Shown here: positions 41,084 to 53,500 of the stretch, in pieces
Layout of the letters: every line of letters begins with the position of its first letter
Position numbering within the stretch: the first letter of the stretch is position 1
Assembly: GCA_020055645.1 (NCBI GenBank)
Contig: CM034547.1
Location: forward strand, 20,313,013-20,377,012
DNA: 64,000 nt
Source: Tomocerus qinae
Taxonomy: Eukaryota; Arthropoda; Collembola; Entomobryomorpha; Tomoceridae
Direction of reading: 5' to 3'
Translations under genes and position numbers: made by a program
The notes under the pieces: generated by a model
What the model saw: only the letters and a program-made list of their open reading frames with translations
Told to the model about the DNA's origin: nothing
The model's database searches: none

Positions 41084-41434
41084 ATGTTTTCTGCCATGCC
41101 ATGTTATCTTTTGCTATGCATTGGTTTTCTTTGTGCATTCATGATGACCCTTTTCGGAAGAGACCTTGCATGCTTGATCAAAGGAAACTCGTCTCTCCAC
41201 ATGTCAAACTTTTTCGTCATTTCTTTTCTTTTCATCTCATCTAGTCTTGACTTATGCATAGTTTCTTATTGCCTCCCCATTACATTAGCACAGAGAAACG
41301 TCACGGCCAGGAATTATAAGAATAACTTATTAGGTTGTCTACTCGACTCGACTACTGCATACCAAAACGTATTTCTCTACATGGGAATAAAATACCCTCC
41401 ATCCCCAGTGGATTACAAACTCACATTTACATAA
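41084..41434 (+). CDS. Hypothetical membrane-type open frame, 116 codons
   Basis: This frame runs from ATG to TAA and is the second-longest ATG frame in the window. The product begins with a hydrophobic stretch (YLLLCIGFLCAFMMTLF, about residues 8-24), has a polar loop (GRDLACLIKGNSS) and a second hydrophobic stretch at about residues 43-68, and ends in a polar tail containing an N-V-T sequon. It could be a two-pass membrane protein or a signal-anchored exon. T-rich DNA gives hydrophobic frames by chance, and no promoter, splice site or family match supports it. Confidence 0.12.
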   Translation: MFSAMPCYLLLCIGFLCAFMMTLFGRDLACLIKGNSSLHMSNFFVISFLFISSSLDLCIVSYCLPITLAQRNVTARNYKNNLLGCLLDSTTAYQNVFLYMGIKYPPSPVDYKLTFT

Positions 41435-42255
41435 CATCAACCAAACCAACTCCAGTTAGTTTCAAAATCTAATATTCAAGATCTGTTTACACGAACGCAC
41501 ACGATAGGCAATAATAATATAGCAAAGCTTACTGTTCATTTCAAGGAGCTAACAACTACATTCATGCCGGGTAATAAATGCAAGTATAAACTTTATAACA
41601 TTAAATAATGTCATCGCAATGCTAATACTTATCAATTCTAATAGGAACTGACGAAATAAGTACTTTATAATTCTCTTGAATTTAAATTCAAAACAATTGT
41701 TTTCTTCAGGGTGTGTTGTTTACGTCTAGCCCTTGGCATCCAAAAACATTTAAATTTTACTTGACTCGACCGCAAGGACAGTGACAGTTGGAGCACCGTC
41801 ACTCAATCGGAACCTTTTATGTACTATTTTTTATTTGCATTATACTATAATTGCTCACATTATTTCACTTGTTACTTTCGGGAGTGATAGAAAACATTCT
41901 TTCCAGCTGGCTTTTCAATATCCACTGTAGTTTAACATGCTTTTCAATTCCCAACCGCAATTATGCTATGTAGACTATAGACGTTTTACATAACAATCTT
42001 TAATTTATTACTAGTTAGTACTACTGAGTACAATGATGACAAATACAATGATGAGTAGGTAGCACAGAAGATTAATTGGAACAACCAGGAATGGAATGTT
42101 CACTGGATTCTATTAGCATTATTGCATGTATTCCTACTGTACACTACATACATATGGTATCGTTTTGTATCATTTGATCCGACAGGTAGGGCAAAAAAAT
42201 TTTAATACAAGCTTTCGCCAACTTATTTCAGAATGTAAAGAGTTATTCAGAATAG

Positions 42256-42540
42256 AAAATATGCTGGCAGTTAGTGAAGCACACCAAAGAAGAATCCTTC
42301 CAATTCGAGTTTTCCAGAGAACATGAGGTGAATGCAAAACAACATCCAGCTGTCATTTTAATACATAACACACGAAGTGTCTCGACCAATCTCCAGGAAA
42401 TTAACGAAAGTACAGGAAAATACAAGAACACATTCCTCCAATTAGACGCAGAAATAATACGTAACTCACTACAACTACATTTGTTAACCCAAAGTCTGAC
42501 TTTGTGCCCCCAATCACTTTTAATTCATGATACTGTTTGA
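42256..42540 (+). CDS. Candidate exon or small gene, soluble-type product
   Basis: A plus frame of 95 codons, including the stop, is open from 42256 to the TGA at 42538-42540. The first in-frame near-cognate start is a GTG at 42274. An acceptor-like ACTTATTTCAG lies just upstream (ends near 42232). The product is unlike the hydrophobic chance frames around it: it begins KHTKEESFQFEFSREHE and is polar, with no membrane span and a predicted helical middle. It lies about 420 bases upstream of another plus-strand candidate exon at 42961-43085. No family is recognised. Confidence 0.15.
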   Translation, partial: KICWQLVKHTKEESFQFEFSREHEVNAKQHPAVILIHNTRSVSTNLQEINESTGKYKNTFLQLDAEIIRNSLQLHLLTQSLTLCPQSLLIHDTV

Positions 42541-42608
42541 ATACGACATGACGAATGATTTTGGAACTGCTATAAAGTTTATTCTAATGTTATTATCCCA
42601 TAAGTTTT

Positions 42609-42646
42609 CTTACAATACATTCAGCTTACAATACACTTACAATACA
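42609..42646 (+). repeat. Three copies of an 11-mer, CTTACAATACA
   Basis: Perfect copies at 42609-42619, 42625-42635 and 42636-42646. The last two are adjacent and the first is separated by TTCAG. Confidence 0.92.
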
Positions 42647-42960
42647 CTAATCTACTCAGCTAAAGATTACAAGATAAAAATCCTGTACGTACAATTTTAC
42701 TTAGAACTTATAGAATGTACTGGATAAAATATGTATAAAATGTTAAGTTGCTCTACTACTTTTTAATTGGATAGATGGAGAGTGGATACCTGAGGATGCC
42801 TTCATCCCCTTGCATGAACAATCAACATTATTCGTTTTATTTCATTAGTTACTTTATTACAAAGCAGGTTCATTACTTACGACGTTACACGCAATAATAT
42901 CAACTAGAGACGTATTGTTACAGTGCAGCAATTAAAACTCTGCTTTTGGTTTGACAGTAG

Positions 42961-43085
42961 ACCAAGGGTTGTAACCGGTTGGCAGTGCTTGGAGAAAGAC
43001 AAATTGCTTTGTTTTACTCAAGTCTCATATTATGGAATTATGATCCAGGAAAACAATGTGAAGGAACTTTTTCAAAATATTTATG
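42961..43085 (+). other. Candidate internal exon with a strong donor
   Basis: An acceptor-like tract (TGCTTTTGGTTTGACAGTAG) ends at 42960 and a consensus donor, ATG|GTAAGT, starts at 43086. The 125 bases between them are open for 41 codons plus two bases. The product begins TKGCNRLAVLGERQIALFY and includes a WNYDPGKQC stretch, with one moderately hydrophobic segment. The phase-2 end needs an acceptor downstream that supplies one base; the acceptor-like site near 43570 would create a TGA, so it does not fit. No next exon was found and no family is recognised. Confidence 0.15.
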
Positions 43086-45293
43086 GTAAGTAAAAACCCA
43101 TTAGTCCTTTACGTAAGTAAACACAGAAGCTTTTATTTCGAGAATTATTCGATAGTCCAACTAGTTCAGCAGGATGGTAACTGGATTAGTGATTATTCAC
43201 TTAGAAATGAAGCAATTAAATTCATTCTAATAATTTCTCGCCAAGATCAACTTTGGATATGAATTCCTGTATTATATCAAATAGTAAAACGTTATTTAGC
43301 TAAAATGTTTTACCTAAGAATCCGTGAAAGCGCATACAGGAATTATTTAGATTATGTTCATGCTAGGGATCTACTATATGATAGCAATGGATATTTAATT
43401 AAATCACAATTTACTATTACAGTCGCTAATGTCAAATTATGAATCAAATTGCAATAGTAAAGTGTTTTCTAATCCTTCATTAATTTGAACTGGAACTGTT
43501 TCACTCAAATACTGAAGAATGAATTATGCATGGATCTCATAAAAAAGAGATTTTCCATTCTTATTTTAGATTGTGTTGGATAACAAGTGTGGCTCTTTAC
43601 CTTGTTATTCGACCATAATGACGAAAATCAATTTAATATTTTTTGCTATTCCCCAAGGAATAATTAATTTTCTTAGTACTTATTACAGTAATGTGTGATA
43701 TAAAGAGATCGAGTATGACTTCCTACAACAGAGCATATAAAATTATTAATTAGATACCCAAATGCAAGTTTCCTGCAAGAGATTATAAAGTGATAGTTGC
43801 CGCTTACATATTAGATTTGGCCATGTAGACAAGGAAAAGAAAGGCAGTGTTGGAGAATACAATTTAATCTGAGAGTGAATCTTTTTAGAGTTTCACACAA
43901 GATACATCAGCTCAGCAGCATCCCGTCTGTTACTCTTAGCCGGGCGTGCAGTACGCTGTAAATTGTGAGGTGTACATAAGAATCATAACAGTTCCTCTGT
44001 ATTATGCAACCTCCAGGAGTAGAGATAATGAGAATGAATAACCTCATGCAATGAAAATCAGGATGCATGATCCCGATCCGACAAAACATACACAGAAGAT
44101 GCTAACTAACTAACATGGGGCTAACCACAAAAACAAAGGTGTAGAAATAGGTATTCCAGTATCCAGTGAAGTCACTTCAAGACAGACAACTGAGATCATC
44201 GAGCATGCACGAACAGCAAGGCTTCATTTGTTCATTTTGAAATAAGCGTCGAAATTTCTACACTAGTGCGTACGTTGTAAATATAAGACTCATTATTATG
44301 TGGTGTTGGTTGGAACATCCCCAGGTCATTTTACTATGTATACCTTCACGACCACGGTATTTACTACATCGTATCTCCAGGCTGGCCTACTGCCTTCCTG
44401 ATAAAAATTACATCAGGGTACTACTAAATGCACACCACTTATCCACCTATTACAAAAAATGTATATAGGAAGACAGAGTTTAAGTGAATCGAAAGTGTTT
44501 TAATTTTATACTTATTGAAAACCTCTTTTGATTTTTATTTCCCTATTTATATGCAAAGCTACTGTAGCAATGTGAGGTAAAAAATAGACATAAAATTGAA
44601 AATCTGCCACTTTATAAGTACACAGGTTTGGTTGTGTGTGATGATGGTGCGTTGTTACCAAGAGTGGATTATTACATCGCATATACAAGTGTAACATGCA
44701 CATGGATCTCAAATCTGTTCCCCTCAAGTCCCTCACTGACCATCTGATGTCACGAAGTCTGACAGACTGATAGGCTGCTGCTTCCCTTGCCCTCCTGCTC
44801 ATCACACATCACGAAGGACCACTCTAGACAAATACGTAGTGATAAGATAGACAGTAGTTGCAGGGACTCTTGTGAAATCTTAAATCAAGACTTGAAAATG
44901 AACCCTTAGTGGAGTCTTTGTTACAGGAGTCTCAACAAGTCATACTATTCAGGTTAATTGCAAGTGGAGTGAGTCTTGGATTTTATTACTCTGAGTACTA
45001 CTACAGCTTTAGTGGCCATGTAGGACGAAGAATAGAATATTATGTACAACAGGTCACAGCTGCTTACCTGTCTAACTACAAACATCAACTCACAATTACA
45101 ATTAGATAGAGTAGTAGACAGTCACGTCTTGTACTCTCTACTAAGTAAGTAAGCAGGCAAGACTACCTAAATCCATTCGTACTTGCAAGGTTACTCTATA
45201 AAATCCTAACTTTATAAGTATTAACTACAATGGAGTATACAATAAGCCATAACATAACCGTGATGGATGTAGATCTAATAAAAAAACTTTAGC

Positions 45294-45328
45294 TCATCAT
45301 CATCATCAGCGTGTTCTCCGAGTCGGAG
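45294..45328 (+). repeat. (TCA)5 run and adjacent GC-rich hairpin
   Basis: Five TCA units (45294-45308) are followed by CTCCGA-G-TCGGAG (45316-45328), a perfect 6-base stem around one base, in an unusually GC-rich patch. Confidence 0.8.
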
Positions 45329-45410
45329 CAGCCGGAGCGGGGCTCTACATAAAGATACAAACATTGCTAACATAAAAAGATCTATTTTTTGTACACCGAG
45401 ATAAATCTGA

Positions 45411-45437
45411 CCCTTCCTTCACCCTTCCTTGCCTTCC
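45411..45437 (+). repeat. Repeated CCCTTCCTT in a pyrimidine tract
   Basis: CCCTTCCTT occurs at 45411-45419 and 45422-45430, followed by CCTTCC. The plus strand stays pyrimidine-rich to the acceptor-like CTTTTTCTTTACAG near 45494. Confidence 0.75.
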
Positions 45438-47561
45438 AGTTTATGGTTCTTTTCAAAAGATTTGACTTTTCTTGACTTCTCTTTTTCTTTACAGTTTACT
45501 CTTCTGTCTTTAAGTAAACATCTCTCTGCTGCTATATTTAACTACATCTGTTATATCTTTTTCCATAAAAACTACATGATGGAGATATATGAAAACAATA
45601 GGATATAAATCCGTATCTATATACAGTGTTTATCGTGTAGATAACTGTTATACCTATGTAGCCGTTAGTAAAGACATGTTGAAATCCGACCTGCTCCGCT
45701 GATTTCTATTTCACTTCGTTACTTTTACTACTTATTACCCATTTACGTGAGGTTGACTTCGTCCATCTATTATTTTCACATACGGTTAGTGTAGAAACTA
45801 TGAAGTAGGTTATTTTCTAACTTATGTGATTCTGTACTCTTCTGGAGGTAACCCAACTAATGGTACTTGTTCGCCCTCAAGCCCTTTTCTTCTCCATAAT
45901 ACTACTTACACTAAACTTAATACGTAATCCAAGGTAACAATAAGTACTACTCATCTTCAAGAACAATGTGTAATAACTTCCTAGTATACTTGGATAACTG
46001 GAAACCACAGAGGTACAGGTACTCACGTATTGTTAACAGACCTTCGTCGACCTCAAATGGGAAATCTTCTATGGTAAAGGTATCCAGGTACTTAAGGAAG
46101 AAAATCCAAGCATTAGTTAGACTTTAGCTTGGCGCCTACCACCCGATACCATTTGTGTTACCAGAGTTAAAACCAAAAGGTCCTCCCCGTAAGAATATTT
46201 AATTGCAATTTTGCACCTCAAACAGTCCAGCCTCTTAGCACTTATGAGTATTACGTTACACAAAATTACGCTACACCTGCCTGATGCCACTCTAATGAAC
46301 GTCCTCACTACACCTACCAATTACGGTACTATTTGAAAGGATTTCTAATGGTAAAATAGTGACTAGGGAAGTGGAGCACCTTCTCTGCATTTTAATTTAT
46401 ATCCTTCAATGCGGCAATCACCAGTATCAATTTTAATGTATTATATCCTACTAAAATACTTTTCACCCGTTCACACTTTTATAGCTACATGCTATGGACG
46501 TTAATCCACATAATGTAGATACAATTAAATCAACTTATCTTTTAGCAGCAATGATTGAATAAATACATTTTCTCAATATTCCTTTGCTGTTGTCAAGTAC
46601 ATTTAATCTTTCTTTCTTTCTTCCTGGTTAACCCGAAATGAAGTAATCACAAAATTAAAAGGGAATAAATGTCTAGAAGGACCAAAACTCTACGGGAAGA
46701 GGCACCAGCTCGATTGCATATCAATTCCTGGCATCGGAAGGTGGCCTGCTAAATATAGACTATTGTAATTGTCCATATACTTACGAATATTGTATAGAAT
46801 CTCATGCAAATGATTTGTAAGCATATTGTGACAATATTAAGTATATCCAGGTGCAAAGTAGTACAAGAACACTATTTAAGAGAAAAGCTTTAACATGTAA
46901 ATTAAGAGTATGCTACGATACACACAAACAACTGAATACAGAATAGAATACAATGAATCGGAACGTGGTAACTCAAACGGTATCTTTGTATGTATTACTT
47001 ATTACAATAGATTCACAGCAGCACAGTCAGAATCTTGTCCGTTTGACATTCAAAGTTGCATAGTTAAGTGTAGTACAGGGAAATAGACCGATATTATTGT
47101 CACCTTATGCACACAGCAATCAGTCATTCAATGCTATAAGAGCTAGTAAATTGTTTTGAGACTACCTAAGCTCGGTTAAGGTAGGGAAGTATGAAGACCC
47201 AGCAAATATCATTTCTCCTATAGACATGTTTATTTAATAGACTAGGTACCAAGATTACTTTACTTGCATTCAGCATACAAACAAAAGACACCACTTTACG
47301 TTTAATATAAGACCCTTAAAACCCTATTAAAACACAATCAGTCCCTATATTTCTTCCGACTGAATTTATACATTTACAACTATTATATTCCACATAGTAT
47401 ACTACAGACTTCATCTATGCAGGTGCTATATGCTCTATGGGCATGTTTTTTGTTTCAGGTAAGTAGCATTCGATACTTGAGGAGACATTAAGATTTTTAG
47501 CTATTTAATGTAGAAATTATGAAGAGTGAAGCTGATTGTCGATGTGTGAGTGCCGCCACCA

Positions 47562-47580
47562 CGCCATTAATCTAATGGCG
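47562..47580 (+). repeat. Perfect 8-base hairpin
   Basis: CGCCATTA (47562-47569) pairs with TAATGGCG (47573-47580) around an ATC loop. No poly-T tail follows, so no terminator is claimed. Confidence 0.75.
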
Positions 47581-50500
47581 GGTCATGTCGTAAGGTAGAT
47601 AAGGCCTTTTGCTAGATGCTCTTCACCACAGGGGTCAACTAAGCTTAACTATGGCATTACCGTATAATACAACAGTCAACAACTATGAAAAAGGTGGAAA
47701 AACATCATTCTGTTATAATGTGGACATTGTTGTACGATGCTTGTGCTCACGTACCAGATTGCTTTGAACTTCATTTTTATGCAATTTACCTCATTTCTTC
47801 TTTGAAACAAAATTTTGGTTACATTTATATATTGACGTAGTATTAATTTCATTTTCAATTTTCTCACCGTAATTTGATATTTAGGGGTTTAATATTATAA
47901 TTGACCTAAATTTATTAGGTAATTTATTAGTGCAATAGGCTATTATTTTTGATATTAGGGATAAATATAATGTACTGGTAAATGTAATGTTTGCATAAGT
48001 AAAAGTAGAAGCATAATAATTAAAGTTTTATAGTAGCCGGACAGCACCACCTTGTTAATAAAGCAGGAACCTCAGGTTTTAAGATTGAAGTCTTAACAAT
48101 ATGTTAACTAACAAAAGATTTTCCACTTCTATTATATGTATCGGTGGATACGGCGACTATTATACCTTTTATTTGTACTACAAGGACTTTTCATGGTTTG
48201 GGTCGACTTCACTCCCAACTTCCCAAGTCTCAAGACAGTACAACAAAGAATAAAAATAAAGAACAATCAGCCTTGTCTTTTATGGAGAGATGTATGACTT
48301 TTTGAGCCATCATTCTAATCATATTGATTGCGTATTGTTCAGCTCAGTTTTTAGTTCCGACTTTTCTAGTAAAAAATACGATGGATAGATATGCATGGAG
48401 AACGCAGGGGTCCAACTGTATTTATACGCTCCTCCATTCTTTTTCATCTCTTTTCCCTCCTTCAAACACTATTGACCTACACTACAGTTCACTAGACCAT
48501 TTTAAAGACAACTCGTAACTCATTACTTGTACAAAGCTAATGATCTTAATTCTGAACGGTTATGATGATCCTGGGGAATCTTACATCAATCATATTATCA
48601 ACAAGTGAAACAAAAATTTTCAGTTTTCAAAATTTCTAAAGAGAATTTATAAGTAGAAATTATAATTTGAATTAACCGAATAATTAACTGAATTAACCTA
48701 TAACAACTATTGTAAGTCTATTTATAGCAACTGAGGTAATTTTAACAATCGGTAGAAAACTATGTACTTATGGATCCTAAACTAAAGGCCAAGTACTACA
48801 GATGGCACAGAAATATAATACACGGTACAATTCAGAAAGTTCATATTTTCATATTAAGCTGACAGTGAGCAGACCTGCAGTGAGCACAACGTAATTTTAA
48901 TAAATGAAATAGTCAACTCATCATAAATTTTTTATATCATTCATGTCGATGATTTGTACTGCATAAAGCATACTACGCAAATGAACAGACTGTAGACAAC
49001 AATTGGACAACGGGCAGTACAGATAGTGTATTATTGCGATGCAGGCAGTTCTATGCATGAGATTAAAAGTTAAATCTTCGTTCAACAATCAGATGCATAT
49101 AAGAAGACATACTTTTTGAATAGATAGTACATCAAAGCCCAGAAGAATAATCATTTTTGTTCTTATCGTCCCTAATGTACTCTACTGAACTACTAAGTGG
49201 AACAGAAAAAGGAATGACGATAGTGCAATGGGAATTTACTAAATATACGTTAAATTCTTGTAGTTTTTATAATGCATCATTATTTCTTTGAGATGTTTCA
49301 CTCACATTGTAATCAGAAGTTCTTCTCCTGTAAAGTGCAGTATGAAGGTACGGCTACTAAAATTATCCACCTTTTCAGAATAAGACTTAGTTTTTATGAA
49401 GAGAGGGTCTCTAATCAAAGTCAGAGGTACATCTTCCTAATAGGACAGTAGACTAGTCTGAGAAAACAGAAAGCATGTGAGAAATGAAAAGGGTGAGGGT
49501 GAATTGAACACATAAATATAGGGAGCCATAAATGAAAGATGTAACACAACAGCAGAGACACAAAATATTAGTTAGTGGTTAGCTTAGTACCTTCAGTGGG
49601 ATACTTTTTGGTACTGTTAAAGGTATAGCTAGTACCTTAGCCATTATATACAACAGCAAATCAAAAAGAAAATAAATACTTTGAATATAATTCTTAAGAA
49701 AGTGCTATATGTATTTGGGAAGGTACTTTCATATTCATATCATGGGACGTCTGTTCTGTAGCTAAGCAGATTTCTAAGCTAGTAACAATGAGAATAATAA
49801 GTCCATGTCAGCAGCAGAAAGAGAGCATCTGAAACCCAAATCCGAATATTATAGAGTACATTATATAAGATGTTATCTGGAGAGGAGTCTCGAGATGTGT
49901 ATCAACAGAACTTAACCCATTTTAAAAGGGTTCATTGGTAAGCACTCCTTACTTCAAATGCACATCATATTATTATACTGTTGAGCTTATGACTGTCTAC
50001 TCAGTGTGTACGGACATCTTGGTAGATGTACTGTACTCAAATATAAAATATATCAAATTCAACCTTCATTTCTGTCAGAGAATTTTTTATTGTTCAATCT
50101 TAATGATTTTTCTTCCAAACTGGCGATGAGTAAAGTCAGATCTTGTTATTGGAAATCTTAACCTTCCTCTACATTTAAGCTATGGATGGAGCCCATGGTT
50201 CAACTGAATCTTACATTTACGTAAACTTGTAAACTTCCCTCCCCAACCTTGTCTGTTTGTTCATTTACGGTGAAACATGTAATGGACATGTATTTCTCGA
50301 CGTACGTGTTTCAAATACATAATTAATTAGGTGGTAACCTCCACATTAATGATAGATTACAAATGTAATTGCAAATGCAAAGAACAATTTCAGAATTCGC
50401 ATAAGTAATATGCCCGGAAGAGATGAAATATGGCAAATCTTTGGATATCTCGTATTGAATAGTATTGATCTGAAATAGTACTATACTTGTTCTGTCTGAA

Positions 50501-53500
50501 CAAGTTGGAAGACCAACCCTTGTAGAGATAGTTAACCATTAGGTACCCACAAGACAAAATCAAACTAGATGATTTGCTTTAAGGATTTTTCGAGAAAAAG
50601 TGATAGGATTGTAGTATTTTCCTGTGTGCAGGATTTCTCCGTTCAATTCAACGATGCGTAGAGGCTTGTTGGAAAGTGTATGGATGTTGATGGTATTATC
50701 TCCATCATAATTTAATTGGCTAGAGGGAAAAGGTGGAAAAAAGGAGCAAAAAGATAAACAAATGGTACCTACCTACTTGAGTATGCTATCCAAGTTTGTG
50801 GTTTGTTTACCTATGTGGCTCAAATTGCATAAAATTTCAATTCTAATTTGCTTTGCTGTGGTGGAGCCTTAATTCGGGAGATACTGTATAAGAAGTCCTA
50901 ATGCAAGATAACATAAGCAGCCTAGTTTATGGGATAGTTTAAGGTATTTTATTACGTAAACCTCGCTGAGAAAGCTCTAAGCCATATTAGTAATGCAAAC
51001 ATATAGATTTCTAATAAGATCTTAATTACGCTTATATTTTATAGTGGTATATAAGATGTAGGCCAATTAAAGTTAGTTTAAACCTAGGTTTCCCTAGTAG
51101 TTTGTAAGAAAAATGTATAGGAATTTAAGAGAGCAAGTAGTGAGAAAGAAAAGGCTGGAAGAATGCTGTGCAGATAAGATGAGGTAACACAATGCTGATT
51201 ACAATTGCGATGAAGTAGGTTCTATTACTTACTAGGCACATTAAATGGATGCGTGAGACAGAGTGTAAAGCGAGCAATAGCAAATGTGCGAGAGAGATAC
51301 GTGAGTGAGTTTTTAGTGGTATAAGTTAAACCAGAGCAAGTCTCATCACAGCTATGTACATTAATCCTGATTTTATTCCCTTTAAATACACGAGGAGAGC
51401 ATTCAGCCCATTCCACTCGCCATAATATAATTGTAGTTCTGGCCTGGCTCGTCTAATCTTTCTCTGCCTCCTCATTTAATCTCGTTCTTTATTGTGATGC
51501 AAAGAAAAGGAGAGAGGGATGTGAGGTAAAGCAAAATCAAGAAATCAACCAAAGACGACTCCTCGTCGCCACCAACCAGATCAAAGTCTGATTTCAGATC
51601 GAAGTCAAGTCTCTGCACTGGCTTGGCTTCTATTCCATTGCACTGCATTCCTGTTCTCAATGAACAAAACAAAATTGAACTGAACTGAACTTGGAAAAGT
51701 GAAGCTCTAAACCATTGCACAAGTATACTTATCATCGACTACATACAAATATAGCCAAGCCATGTGTACTAAATTCTTCCCAAGGCCTTTCATCTCAAAT
51801 ACAGGTCTTAACAGCCCTCAAATACAGATTCTTATTACTTTGTGTGCAGTCCAGAGATCTGCATACTATAAGTACAAAATGTAAACCTGCTATTGCATAG
51901 AGCTATAAAAGAAAACAAAGTTCCTCGGAATGGATGACTCCAAACACTATTAGGAACATCCACACAAATATGTTTACAGCCCACCACTAGGTATCTAAAG
52001 TACAAACAATAACATGGGTATTAAAAAGATCAATTTTACAACTTGAGTTTTGCATTTGTACACAGCTATATAAACTTACAATAGTTATTAAACAGGTGAG
52101 ATGTATTCTCGTTTTTCGCCACGAAAATTCTACGTGATCTGCCGACGGTGAAATTCCTAAGAGGCTGCTGTGCTAATACTAATCTTATTTTCTCTTGCTT
52201 TGCTATCACATTTTCTCACAATTCTTCAGATACATTACAAAATAATGTATCCTCTTAATGATATACATGGATTAACTAATGCAGAGTTTAAAAAATATTT
52301 ACTAATGCCCACCTAACAATAATAATAAATGTATTCCATGCACATACCAACGTTCAGCTACCCATCACTTCCTACGTGGCTAACCAAACCAATTTTCTCT
52401 GCTATCACTACCAACAAATATCTGCAAAATTCACAAACTGGCATTTCAAATGAGATTCAAAGTTATCCGACACAGGTTCTCATCTCTGGCTCCGAGCTCG
52501 TCGCCAACGTTTGTATGATCGGAAACTGATAAATTAAATGAACATGTCCAAAACTTTGGCTTGTTGTGAACAAAATTATAAGTGTGAGTAGTGGGTTCTA
52601 ACTTCTACTCGTCCTGAATGCATAATATTCACAAAATTACACTTATACAATAGTACAATGTACCCGTGTAGGTTTCAATAATTTAGTTTATTGAACGTTC
52701 ATGGAGGCAAAGTTATTGGTATCGATATTTTATGTTCCAACTACCTACTGTGTAGTTTAGGGTTATTGTTTTTTAAAGATTGATAATGACTAATGACAAT
52801 TTGAGGGGGATAATGTATCTGTTAAAAATACTTATATGAAAAGCATTTGAAAGAGATGTTATTATTGTATTGTTTATGAAGATGATCTACCCACGTCTGA
52901 ATGTGAATTTAAAACCGAGTCAACAAGGAAGAAAATTACAACAATTTACTCATATTTGCTGCTGTCACATTTGATTGCATTAAATCTGCTTTTCCGTAGG
53001 CACAAATGGTAATATGGGTTTTATGTTTTCCGTTTACTTCCATAAGAGGAGTCAATAAGAAGTCTGTAGATGTCGATAAGCCAAAGACAGATTCAATCAA
53101 TTGAATATAGTGGGAGTATCTGCTCAAGATCTTGTCTCCTGTCGTCTCCCTTCCAATTTCTTCGTTGATTTTCCAATCATTAACATATTCTAGTGAAGAC
53201 GTCCAGAAAATAACAAGTCAAAAAAGGCAGTAGGTACTTTAATTGACGTACCGAATAGAATCTACATAAGCAGGCTGTCCAGTTTCCACTTGGCTTCTAT
53301 GATTATAGGCTTTTACTTTATAAATTATACACAAGAACCTCATGACTATGACCTTCTTCCTCCTTACCAAACAACAGCAAATTCTTTCCAACGAGCTTAG
53401 AGGAAATTTTCTTTGAATTTTTTCATTCTTTTTTCATTATTACATAATGTGATGCTTGGTTCAGAGCTAAGTAAATGAATATGTACATATTTATACTCAT

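Noticed and set aside
47562..47580. Hairpin as a transcription terminator
   Set aside because: No T-tract follows and the DNA appears eukaryotic, so a bacterial-type terminator is not supported.
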